This document shows positions 1-12,400 of a DNA stretch of 64,000 nt, piece by piece. Position 1 is the stretch's first letter, and each line of letters opens with the position of its first letter. This DNA comes from Trichoplax adhaerens (taxonomy: Eukaryota > Placozoa > Uniplacotomia > Trichoplacea > Trichoplacidae), in assembly GCF_000150275.1 (NCBI RefSeq), contig NW_002060978.1, positions 310,001 to 374,000 of the forward strand, written 5' to 3'. A program made the position numbers and the translations under genes. The notes beneath the pieces are model-generated. The model was not told the DNA's origin and ran no database searches. It saw nothing but the letters and a program-made list of their open reading frames with translations.

Positions 1-3000
1 GTAACCACTAACAGCCCTTTAGACAAAGGTGAACCCAAAATTGATTGAGAATTCAGTCAATTTGTAGTAAGTTTACATCACAGTTAATAGAATTATGTAT
101 TTCTGGATGTTACACCAGGTTGAAGCATATTAGCTATTAGTGGGTTTCCGCTTAATGATATCAGCAAATTAAATTCAGATAAATAGGCAATTTGAAAATG
201 TTCTATAATAAGTTACTTTTGATAAATCAAAGCTAAATATATTTCATATGCCCAGTCTGTAATACGCGAATAAATCTAAATAATGATTTCAAATGATCAC
301 TTTAAATATCTTTTCTTTAAATAGACTATGGTAAACTATGGTGTGATTAACGGACACTTGAATTTGAATTTATCTGCGTTTCTTATGTGTTTTATTATAT
401 CGCATTAAATTTATTAAATAATCGATTTATAATTGGGTGAAGAAGGAATTTGAAATACTGGAAGGGCGACTATAAATCTTAGAAAATGAATTATAGCCAG
501 ATAGATATGAGTAAAGTAAACTTTAACTAAAAATATGTATGTGTTTGATTTAATTTAGCCGTTTCAAATGAAGAAACCTCCAAAGCATTGTAAGCGTATT
601 TTATCACCGCGTTAAATGGCATACAGTCGTGTAGTTTCTAGGACTCCTATCGAAGGAGCTGGTCATGTAGTAATTATTATACTGTAGCTACCTGACTTAG
701 ACTATTCTGTAGTAATTTGAGTCGTTAAGTAAAATATTGAGATATTTAAGAAAAGATGCTACAAAATTAATGGCAATTCATTATTTAAGGACTCATTTTC
801 AAGAGTAAATCAGTTTTTTGGCTAGATTTTATGTTCTTTTAATTTTTGAATCGTTATTAAGAGCTGCCTAGCTTTTGAGGTAAAATAAGGCGATCTAGAC
901 AAATTTCTACTTTTCTTTCAATATAATAAAGTGTTTTATAGGACTTTACACTTTGAAATTGCAGTGTATTACTAATTGTGTCTTATGTATTAAGTGTTAA
1001 CTGCTTAATTTTGGTATGATTAATCTTTTTCGACTTCCATGGAAGACAAAAAATATCATGTAAGTATGATTTTGTCTTATAACAGATATCTACGGTACTT
1101 GGTCCTTTCTCTAAAGTTGAAAAGTAAAATAATGGTCAAGGTACTGTTTAACTTGTAGTTTATGCAATCTTAGGAATAAGTGATACAACGTAAAAAATTG
1201 TTTTTTTTGGATAACTATAGTAAAACATTTTAGGAAAGATTGCTAAAGTAAGGATTGGTAGTGACAGGCTAAAGATTTTTAAGTCCGCGGTAAATTGAGC
1301 TTTTTAAATGCACTTTTAGTGTTTATCTATTTCATTATTTAGTAGCCAATAAGCCGGATGGATCAAATGGAGTGAGCTGGTAGAAAATGAAGATGAACCT
1401 TTAGGATGAATTTTTGGAAACTAATTCTCAATCGAAATTGATCACGGCAGTTGCTATTTCACACCGATTATATCACTTATTTATATTAAGTGCTGGAATT
1501 TTCTTCAGGGATGATAAGATTGAAATGCTTATGTTGTCTCTTCACCATCAACCTACTACCTACCCTATTGGTAAACTATGTACATCATCCGTAATGTGAA
1601 CAGATTCTGAAGTTTTTTACCATAATTATGCACGTATTCTCGAACTGAAGAGGGCAATAGTAGCTCTTTATTTGTACAATAACTAACTACAATCGTAAAG
1701 ACAGAATAATGTCAACAACTTCAGAATAGTTCATCTTAAGAAAAGAACCTTTATGGCCTCTTTCTCATTAGTAACGTTTGCACTACTAAATCGATGTTGA
1801 TGTCATATTCTGTAATATTACGATTGAATATTATACAGCGTGCTTTTAAGTCAAATTAGCGCTTTCCAAGTTGATGATATTTAGCCATTTTTCTTAGCTA
1901 TAGCGTACCAAAATTATTGTATAATAGGCTAACACGTTTCCCACAAACCTAATTGAAAGAACGTCATAAATCAATTTTATTTGAATTTACTAGCTGCATT
2001 CGATATCAAAAATATCCATCTATCCTATAAATTATAAAATTTTAGCTTCTATTAGTAGTATTACAGTGTAGTAAATATTATTTACTCACATTGTTCAACG
2101 TTAAAATCTATGAATAGGATAAGAGTGCACATTTTATTATATGTTCATACTATTATTACCTGTAGCTCCCGGAGAAACAAATATTAAGATACTTTCCAAC
2201 AAAAGACTTAAGTAAATATCAAACTATTGCTAAGGAACAAATTATTTTACTCGCTGCCGAATAGTATTATGGATTATCAGTAATACTACTAGCAATTAAA
2301 TAAGTATCAGGCTTGTAGAGGAAACTACTCAAAGGTTAAGGGTAACATGACAGTATTAATCAGTTTCCTGATCTATCTGTGATTTATGGATAGTAATAGT
2401 ATTCATGGCCATGTATCGATACTTATTAAATTAGAACAAAGTTTGTTAACGCCTTTTATTTCCCATAGACAGTTTTTCTAACAAAATGATCAGGAATAAA
2501 TATTCGTTATCACGATGACTGCAACAATTAAAAGTTAATTCTTTCAAGAGATGTATTTAATACTATTGCTACTTTCGTATTTCTTATTGCAGCATTGTTA
2601 TTTTACGACCTAACTCTTACTTGCTCATAACATGGAAACTAATTAAGGGTTTTTGATTTCCATTCGTTGAAATTTATTTTCTATTTATCGAAAAATATTA
2701 ATTATTTATTCACCATGATAGCTAAAAGCCCTCAGGTTGAATAGTAAACCACTAATAATCTTGATTGAAATTGTAAATAATCTTGATGATCTATGGTAAT
2801 TGCATAAGAATAACATCATGTATACGTAAAAATTAACATGCATCGACCGAAACCGGCAAATCTTAATTATTGTGTGACCTTCCGGGTCCTTACTTATGTA
2901 ATAATATATTATTGAACTACCGTTACTCATCACATTAAATGATTGGATTTACTTCGGTTTTTAATTTGCTTTGCTCAAGTTAGAAAAACTGGTAGGTTGT

Positions 3001-3374
3001 TAATCAAGAATAAGATGTAAAAGTATGTGTCGACTGCTATTAGAATATTGTCGACATCAACTGGTTATCACAAGTACTTAAGGTATTTGTAAACGATTAG
3101 TAAAAGAGTGTCAGTTTATCCGTATTACCAACATTTGAACACGATTTTAAAAATTTTGTATAAAGATCAAGTTGTATCACCGGTGTTTAGTAGCAGTGTA
3201 AAAATGGCCGTAAAGTACAGTAGTTTCATAAAATTTACCTAAAATGCAGTCAATCTTTCGAAAAAATCGTATATAATACGGAAGGACATCAATTTTAGTC
3301 TAGCTTTAATCTTAATAATTTAATTTATATTAAATATATTTGGCACAAGTTAGTTCATAGTATTCAATTAAAAT

Positions 3375-3780
3375 TTGGTTTGTTTTCTGTTTAGAGACAC
3401 TATTTGCATAGTTTGATTTTACTTCTTGATCTGCTTTAGACATTTGGTAGAAGCTTGTTTTATCTATAACTCTTTATATATTCTAGATATGATGTTGTTG
3501 CAACATTGCAGTACTGTAGAAATTATATTTGCCTATGTTAAGATAGCTTTGATAGCTTCGCTTTAATCTGAAACTTGCAGATATATTTTAGATGTGATAA
3601 TGTCGCAGCATTGCATACTTGCCAAACATAGATTTGCCTACGTTAAGATAATATTTTGATACGTTCGATTTCATCTATAAATTCTAACTTATTCTAGATG
3701 TGATGTTGTTGTAGTATTGCATCAATGTAGAAAATAAATTAGCCTATATTAAGACAACTTCATTTTATCTAGACAACTTC
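3375..3780. repeat. diverged tandem repeat, about 106-bp unit
   Basis: Three units start with a TTCTAGAT-like word at about 3481, 3586 and 3692. Each continues with a GATGTTGTTG-like stretch, ATTGCA, a GTAGAAA-like stretch, TTGCCTA-GTTAAGATA and a TTTTATCTA-like tail. The sequence 3375-3480 resembles the tail of an earlier unit, giving about 3.5 copies. Copies are clearly diverged, so the array is old. No coding frame runs through it. Confidence 0.65.
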
Positions 3781-4710
3781 TAATGTAGAAGTATTAAATA
3801 TCAAGATTATCTTAAGTTATTGGCTTGGATTAAAATTGAATTTGATAATTACTTATGGTAGCTAAAGTTATCTCATTTATAGTTCTATCTACAGTGATTG
3901 TACCGTAACTACCTTATAGAACTTTGTTTATTACTATGGAAATCTTTTGTAACGCCATTTAAAAATATGACTATTCATATCAGCTCTTGAATATTTATAT
4001 CCGCAGATAATTTTATGTTTAGTTTGATTTTATTCGAAGAATGTTGATGTTAGTTAAAACACAAGCAGTGACCTTTATAGAAGAGTTCAGTAAATAAGTA
4101 CATATTATCACATAGCGTAGTAATCTCTTAAATTAGTCGTTAGCTAAAAATACGAGGCGTCAAAGTTTTTGTATTGTCCACTAGTTGCAAGCATAGGAAA
4201 TAATTGGGATTTTATATGTGGCTCAAGCGTCCGATATAGAAATAGTAAATGATATTGTCCTGTTGCGAAGCTGTTTTATTAAAAGTTTATCGTAAATTCG
4301 ATTTAAGTTTAGGCAGTGCTACTATTCTTGGTTCCAAATGAGAAAGTAAACATTTTATATGGCAGCATATACTATGATCAAATCATAATTTCCGTGTTTG
4401 ATTTTCAGACTTAATCATTACCATTGTCCAATTAGCACTTTTAGTGATACTGCCGGATTCTAGTGCATTATAATTATGTATAAATTTTACGTAACTTTAT
4501 AAACCTTAACCTAGCCAAATTTCCATCTGAAAGCAGAAACTGCTTGAGTACCATATAATTCAATATTAGGAATATAGAAAAATAGATTGATAGTAGTTAA
4601 TATGGCTCAATAATACTTATAGCAGCTAGTTTTAATTCTTTAAAATTCAATATTCCAATTAATATTAAAGTTCATGCCGTGCTGTTTCTCATTAGTTACG
4701 ATCATAGTCT

Positions 4711-5345
4711 TAAGCAATGCTAGTGTAAATTATAATCCTGCACCGAATTATATCGATACAGCAAGATACATTATGCAGTTATTGACAAAGCTTTCATAAA
4801 TACATAAAATAAACTACATTATTTTTAAAAAGTGGCATATAAATGTAAAATATAATATCTCTAAACATTATGATGCCACTTAATTAACAGCATCACTGTA
4901 TCTTGCTGCTAGCAATTTAATGGCCGTAACAATTTTTCGATCCTGACCGAAAGTAATTTATATAGTAATACTAATTGTAATCTCGCAGTATGTTATGTCA
5001 ACAAACTTAGATGCAGCACATAGTTCTTAAGCAACGCTCGTGTAAAAATTTAATTCAAAGAAATTTAAAATGTAAAATATGAAATATAAATGTAAAATAT
5101 AATATCGCAATGATATTGATGCAGTAGAATACAGTACCGTATCTTGATACGAGCAATTTTAGTAGCTTTAGTAGCTTTGTGATCCAGATAGAAAGCTATT
5201 TCTATAATAATGTCATTGTAATTTTGCAATACGTTTTGTCGATGCCATAACATGTAGTATTGTATCTTGATTTTAAAATTTTTGTGGCTGTAGTAATTTT
5301 ACTTTCCTGAGAAAAATGCAATTTCTTTAATAATACTAATCAAAA
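4711..5345. repeat. diverged tandem repeat abutting gene 1
   Basis: TAAGCAATGCTAGTGTAAA at 4711 recurs as TAAGCAACGCTCGTGTAAA at about 5028. AAATGTAAAATATAATATC occurs at about 4840 and again at about 5088. Each is followed by a GTATCTTG-CTAGCAATTT-like stretch, a GATCC-GA-AGAAAG-like stretch and TAATACTAATTGTAAT-like sequence. A third, shorter copy of the GTATCTTG to AATACTAA part lies at 5263-5340. The first two units are 250-317 bp apart and the third is truncated. A small minus-strand open frame at 5065-5253 lies within the repeat and is most likely incidental. Confidence 0.6.
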
Positions 5346-5450
5346 CTATTGACTTGGATTTACGTTATAATCTTGAACTTGCTATTAAATATGTTTTTTT
5401 CCTTTTCGTCTCGGTAGTTTCGAGTTTGAAACTTCAGCTCCGACGCAGCC

Positions 5451-6443
5451 ATGGATAATCTCAGTAATTTTAGCCAAGCGTTGTATATTGAAGATTTCTA
5501 TTTTGTGGTAATTTGGGATTTAAGCGTTGGCTACTTAGGGTTCTGCCTAAATTTAATCCTAATATTTCTAATATTTAAAAGTAGATCATTTAATAAAGCT
5601 TATGACATTCTCTTAGCGAATCAGGGATTATCCGATTTAGCATGCTCGGCTGTAATTTTTACTTCATCTGTTTATTCTCTAATTCTGCATTCATCATCAA
5701 TGACTGAAATGCATAAACAACCCGTTTGTACAATTGCTTATTTTATTATGGTTACTACATTTGCAGCTTCGGTTATCATATTTACAGCAATTGCTGTTGA
5801 TCGCTATCTCAGTCATATTCGAAATCGTCGTCGTGATCGGCCTGTTCGTTCTTCAAAGGTTGCTATAGGCATTACCGCTATGTGGATCACTTCTGCTTGT
5901 GTAGCTTATCCAGTAATTTATTTTATTGAAGTTCATGGCCCATCTATATACAGCTGCACCGTAACTCAGGATATCATGATGGCACATTTTAACAGAATCT
6001 TCTTTACAGTTTTATTTTGTATCTTCTATCTCCTTCCATCCGTTATTATTGTTGGATGCTATTTACTGATATGTATATCCATGTACAATCAATTGCGAAA
6101 GTGGCAAGAAACCAATATGAAGAGAAATTGGCGCAATTATGAGAGGGGAAAATCTGTTATCTGGTTTTCTCTCATGATAACTGCAGCATTCTTGTTACTA
6201 AGTACGCCGTTTGTTGCCATTTTAATGAATTCAGCTTATAGTAGTCATTATCTACTAGATCCTTTACCTAAAATTAGCCTAAGTCGGCGATTTATCGTTG
6301 AAATATGCATAATTATTTACAAGAGTCGATGTGTGGTTATATCGTTATTACACCTTAGATTTCGCAAAAGTTTACGACGCGAAACAGCCGAGCAATGTAT
6401 GTGCCTTTATAAGGTGCACAGAAATGAAGCTGATGTAAATTGA
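5451..6443 (+). CDS. class A (rhodopsin-like) GPCR, divergent TM7, gene 1
   Basis: Intact 330-residue, single-exon 7TM receptor, expected at the plasma membrane and signalling through a heterotrimeric G protein. The start sits in an excellent Kozak context (GCAGCCATGG). The short N-terminus has two N-glycosylation sites (Asn3, Asn6). Hallmarks seen: Asn34 (1.50), Asp62 (2.50) in LSDLA, Cys93 (3.25), an intact DRY at 117-119, Trp145 (4.50), loop-2 Cys169, Pro196 (5.50), Tyr204 (5.58) and Pro253 (6.50) in LLLSTPF, which has no toggle Trp. The oddity is TM7: about residues 283-305 are hydrophobic but contain no NPxxY, and the spacing to the helix-8 motif (FRKSLRR) is about two residues short. 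No in-frame stop breaks the gene, so it is either a divergent receptor or one that has begun to decay. It does not have the motifs of the five-gene family downstream. Ligand unknown. Confidence 0.9.
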   Translation: MDNLSNFSQALYIEDFYFVVIWDLSVGYLGFCLNLILIFLIFKSRSFNKAYDILLANQGLSDLACSAVIFTSSVYSLILHSSSMTEMHKQPVCTIAYFIMVTTFAASVIIFTAIAVDRYLSHIRNRRRDRPVRSSKVAIGITAMWITSACVAYPVIYFIEVHGPSIYSCTVTQDIMMAHFNRIFFTVLFCIFYLLPSVIIVGCYLLICISMYNQLRKWQETNMKRNWRNYERGKSVIWFSLMITAAFLLLSTPFVAILMNSAYSSHYLLDPLPKISLSRRFIVEICIIIYKSRCVVISLLHLRFRKSLRRETAEQCMCLYKVHRNEADVN

Positions 6444-9400
6444 ACCCAGGAATAATTTAACTTTTGGAAGCTTATATGGTGTTCTTACGTACTGCCTTTT
6501 ACTATAAAATTTTAAAAAGTTTATGCTTGACTAAATGATATTTGCTACGTAAAGATTGCTTGGCTTTATACCGAACACTTCTGTAGTTATACAACTTTAT
6601 TTTCCTTCTGAAATGATAGATTTGACATAGATTTTTTTAGCTACTAATATTAATGTAGATTAAATTATTATAGCTGAATTTCGAGCTCACTGAAATGTTT
6701 ATGTTATAAACCAAAATTTTTGACTTTGCTTAGATGATAGAGTAATTTTAAGTATGTTAGTAAAATTAAGATCAATGTCTTGCATTTTCGTATTGGTAAC
6801 GATTTATAGAGGTCAATTTCGTAGAGTATAACGATAGTATTGTAGAATTGAGATGACCTTATTTTTATTGATTAGTTCTATTGTACGTGCAAAATTTATA
6901 CCTCAATCAATGTCGTAAATTGGGCGAAAATGATAGCATACACCGGCTATAACACTGTAGTAACCGATTTAATATTTTATTATTATACTATTTCCTTTAT
7001 TAAATTGATAAATGTACGCTAACGTTAGTTAATAAAAGTTAAGTTATAAATTTTCCTCTTCTGGTCATTAAATTCAGTATCGATAGCGGTATTACCGCTC
7101 ATCCGATTAAATATCTTTCTGAACAAAAGGGATCAATAACTTCTCAATATAGCGTGCATTCTTAGTTTTTCGTTATTATAGCTAGCATAAAAAGTTCGTA
7201 ACAAACTACAACCTACCAACGTATGTATTAATGATTAAGTTGCAGTTTATAATTTTCTCATTAAATAATGAAATAGTAGTAATTATTATTTTATTTAACG
7301 GCAAAATTGTACAATTTTACAGTAATTTTTAAATAATTAATAAATAACTTCTAAGTATGGATTTACTATCGCAATCTCTCTTAATTGTTTCTAACATTAA
7401 AGTTCTAGACGAGCTACGACTTACGCGAAAAGAAGTTGCTGTGTATCTATCTCTTATTAAATAATAAAATGAGTTCAATTATTTATTTTAGTTACAGGAT
7501 TGCAAAATTTTACTATTAGTTCTATGTGAAAGTGAGTGAAATATCTGCGAGATTCAGAGTTGGTGTTTATTTTCTTTTAAATTAGTTGCTTAGTAAAATC
7601 GTTCAGATCGCGTTATAATGTAGGTATTTCCTTAATTTTTTCTGGCACCAATGTCGAACTGCAAGTATAAAGATGGATTTGAATATAATCGAATCGCTCT
7701 TCTTTGGTTAAGTAAAAAGATATTTTACCCAAAATCGATTACATATAAATACAAACGTTGCTATTAGGTGTTACAAGAACTGCCTTAAGTTATAGCCATT
7801 TCGGCTGATTAGCTTGCGTATTTCAAGATCTTAAATTGAAAAATTCTGTAAGTTCAGTTATTTCAAAATAAAGTATGAAAAATGATTTTTTTGATGATTT
7901 CCAGGCTTTTAGAGTAAAGTGGCAGTCGCAATATGATAGTTTTAATATTAGGAAATTTTTATTTGCCAGTATTGTGGTTTTGATCCATGCTGTATACTGC
8001 AGTTAGGAAGTCCTACGTGAATAAGTATCTAGAGATTGATGTGGCCATAGAACGATTGAGAGGTACTATTACTATTTTGTCACAATTATAATATACAAGC
8101 AATGCATACTTTAATATTTTCCATTATAGTTAACGTAGGGCCGCTTTTAACCGTGCTTACTTTACTAAAATTTCGAAATTAGAGCCCTGGGTGGTAAAAT
8201 GTTGTTAATTCAGGCTACTATTGCATATAAAAAGATTTAAGAAAGATCGGTAGATATCTTGTTAAGAGAAAGAACATTATAGCAATCGTCTCTTATTAAA
8301 GTTTAGACATTGATTCCAATGCTTACTTTGTCTTTTATATCGATAGGTTACAGTTAACGTTTTTGCGATTGTAGCACGTAGAATTTAGTTTCGGGCCATT
8401 ACAACAATTTATTCATTATGACGGAACGCTACTGCACATTTAATTCTTTAAAAAATATTTTTGTCTGTTATAGAACACCTATAACAAACTATTTCTGCTA
8501 TAGACGGTAAGTTGACATGCATTCGTGAGTTATTGAAATTCTTCTTTGTATTTGATGAACTCCACTCTTGAGAGATTATAATTACTGAACCAATAATTTC
8601 GAAAATAGAGCTTATTGAATAGGGCTTGCTTTAATGACTTCAGGTGTTCGTTTTGACATCTGTATTTGTCTACTATTAATATCTTAATTATAGGGATCTT
8701 TATCCGTACAGTACTAGATTGTATCAGTAATAAGTTTATGTAGAAAGTTTAGTGGTGTTTCTTAGGAAGTATAATTAACTTATATAACATGTAAATTTGC
8801 CTTTCTGGAACAATTACTTATTTGAAATTGGTTTAATTTTTCAGTCTTGCCTAAGGCAGCCTTTCGTCTCTTGAAAAGTACTGGCCTAATGATACTGTCA
8901 TTACAAATGGCTTTGTTTTGCTTAGAAAATTGAATCTGAAAATCTTATTCGCTTATATCGAAAGCATGTTTTGATTTTTTCCCCAGCAATAGTGTTATCC
9001 TGTATTAATGTTGCTAACTTGTACGAAAAATCTAAGTAAAGGTTTAGTAATAAATTAAATGTAAATAAAAGTACAATTTGAATTTATTAGCTCACGAATA
9101 TACATTCATCGAATTTACACGTGATGGAAATACATTTTTATGACATGTAACAATTATGTATTGGTAAAAGATGAATGCAAAATGCTCGTCTAAATAAAAT
9201 AAACAAACTGTTGAAAAATATTATTTTAATAGTTGTATGATGGATATTGGCTATTCTAATTTGCTGTCAATTTTATGTCCATAAATAATTTTCTGCCATC
9301 TTGTTTATGTCGAATTCCCCGAGTACCTTAATTATTCGTAGAGGCGGATTACTATAAATATTTGTTTGTCAGTGAGATGGATAAAATTTTATAGCTTTCT

Positions 9401-12400
9401 TGGCAGATGCTATAACCTAGTATTTTATCGTGCATTTTCATGTAGTCTTCTTTTTAGCATTTTTAATTAATATTACCGACCTATTCAAGTATGGTATAAC
9501 ATTATAACATTTGCTATTAATCGGAATTTCCCTTCAATAAATAAATTTCAAGTTTAATTCACGTAATAAACACCACTTCACCGTAAGATCTCTCAGTCAT
9601 TTCGTGTTAGTTATATTAAGTTCAAGCTATGAATTAAAATGATGCGCATTACATTTGAGAGGATTTTAATAAAATCAGAGGCAAGTCTTATTTATATTAT
9701 TCTACGGGTTGAGTTATATTAGGCAGTGAGCTGTATTAATAGTATAGCAAATATTAAATGTCTAATATAGTATGTACACATTTGCTTCAAGTGTACATAT
9801 TTACTCTAAGTGTATCTAGTAATGATATGATAATACTTAAAGATTCTTTCTCCGGTTGAATGAACAGAATTATATCCTGGATACCTTAATTAAGAAGAGG
9901 GAGCGTGATAACTCTACGCAGAATGCTATTCATTTTATTGCTTTAATTTATTCAAATTTTCTGTCTGAAGAAGAGGTATAGATTTAATTTGTGACTAAAA
10001 TCATTTGTTTATGTTTATAGATTTAATATATATCTTGTCCGGAAACACCATAGTTGCTATATAACTTGAAGATCTATTACAACGCAAATGAATATCATGG
10101 ATTTTGTTCCTTACAAAATACTAAGAAGATCCTAAAACCATGAACCACTGTTAAAGATGTAAATGGAATGCAATTATATAGCGGCACTTACAGTTTTAAA
10201 TGAGTGAGTTATACTCTTTAATTTCAATTTTATCGTCATTACTAACTAAATTAAAATATAAATACAATAGCTCTATGTTCAAGGCGTAACCCAGTTTCTA
10301 TGGCAATAATAAGAACTGTCGCCCTTAAATGCTGAAAGGATGGACCCCGGCATTTCAAATAAGACTTAGAGGTTGATCAATTTAAAACTTATTTATTTAT
10401 ATCGTTGTAGGGTGCCGTCATGTTCATTTCAACCAATGCGAAGCCCAGCATTAGCTGTTAGGATTAACATCTGTACGGATTAATTTGAAGGTCGAAATTT
10501 ATCAAGGCAGCATTAAACAAAGAAACGCTTCAAAAAAAAAGATTTAGACTCTTGTTTAAATTTTTACTATCCAGCAGGAGTAAAATAGTTTTCTTTATTC
10601 TCCGTAACTTTTGTTTCCTTTTATACTTTGCTCTCATTCTTACGTTTCTTTAGATTATGGAAATTACTTCCTGGTTCTAAAAGTCTGAAAACTATTATAG
10701 CCTCGGTAAGCTAATATGATTACTAGCTAGGTTCGGGATGACTGTAATGATCTGGCTATCATTTAGTCTGAGATCATGCCTTTGCCCATCAAAGAAGCGG
10801 ATTAATATAGAGGATATAATTATGTTAGCCTTAATTAGGTTGGATTAACTACCGTAATTGTACGAAATTAAGACGTTGAGATGGTGTTATTATTTGTATT
10901 GCAATAATCTAGTTTAATCCAGGAATATAATCTATAATTTTAAACAGATGGTATATAAATTATACATATACATGTGAAAGTTTAATGCTTCATTGATAAC
11001 GATAGTGCCCTATTTTAAATTATCCTCCAATCTCAGTCTTTATTTACTTATCCGTTTAGTATCTTAACAAGCAGGATAGCAACCATTCTATTCTATTTAT
11101 TTAAGAAAATGATTGGAGTTCATCTGACAGTTGTCTTTGATTACTAGCCTTTTTCATGAGTATCCTAAAAGGAATTAAATTCACTCTATCGTCGATTTTT
11201 CCTTTTGGTGTCATTTGCTATTACTTATATTAACACGGCGCTATACAGAATACTGAGGATAGTATCAATTTTAAATTTTAAACCTTAAATTGGTGCTGGT
11301 AGCTGGATTGCCAATGATACTTTTACTTTTTTTTATATATTCGAACTTTAATCCATTAAATACGATTATCGTCTTGCATAATTCTACATTTGGTACGTTG
11401 CATAATAGATTAGAATAATAATGTTATTCGATTCAAGTAAATCATACCAGTTGAACGTCGTCATAAAAGACATTTCGTTTTAATTCTATGGAAAGCTACT
11501 GATTCAAGATACATATACTGACCTATATTGCAAGGATTTCATAACAAATTATCGCAACTTAAACACTGAACTTAATGCAAAATTAATAATTTTTAGCTAA
11601 AATTGCTACATTAGCAACTATTCTAACGTAATTATATACCTGACTAATGTATATAGCCCCACACTGATTTGAATGAAAGCATGACGACTAAAATTTGATG
11701 TACAGAAAATAAAACTGAACACGAATAATTCAACCTGTCATGCTTGAAAGACCTTCCGTATTAGCTTTCAACACCTGCTAAGATCCAATCTGAGATCAAT
11801 AGAAGCGTGAAAAGTAGGCCTGGCGATCAATAGCTTACCGATGTCTACATCATCTATAGATTGTGTTGTCACTAGCCGATGTTTACAAGATAATTGTTGT
11901 GACTTTATAGCATATTACTTTCCATAGTCCTGATAGACAACCTAGGATTTATTTGCTAGATTCTTGTTCAAAGTTTCAGAGTAAAAGATTAAGAACCGTG
12001 CGATAGTATTGTTTAAGTTACGATGTCGCTGTTCTTATTTGTGTAGTCAACAGTGTCGTAACCTGTAGTCTATCAATTTCTTCTTGAAGACAATTCGTTG
12101 TTGCTGATAGACAATGGTCACATTGATTTCATAACAGATTGATCGATTGTCATTCTTTGAATATGACAAGTAAATTGTTACAGTTATTGTCCAATCTTTA
12201 CCAATTATTTATTACGTAGAATAGAGCTCTAGTTCATATAGGTAAGTTAGATGCATTGGCCATTTATTATCGTTACGGATTACTTTCATGGTAGCCATCG
12301 AGATTAGATCCTGTGCACTGAATTACTTTGACAAACTTTGCGGCTTAAAGAGAAGACATTAGACTTGAGTTTAATTAAAACTTCCCAGTTTGAGGTAAAG

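Larger units (their letters stand above)
1..5450. other. intergenic region upstream of gene 1
   Basis: No reading frame here has a plausible ATG start and protein-like composition. The short open frames at 1414-1599 (opens with TTG) and 2706-2933 (opens with GTG on the minus strand) look like chance. The supported content is two diverged tandem-repeat blocks, described separately at 3375-3780 and 4711-5345. The second ends about 100 bp before the first receptor gene and so probably overlaps its promoter region. No tRNA, rRNA or snRNA could be recognised. Confidence 0.6.
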
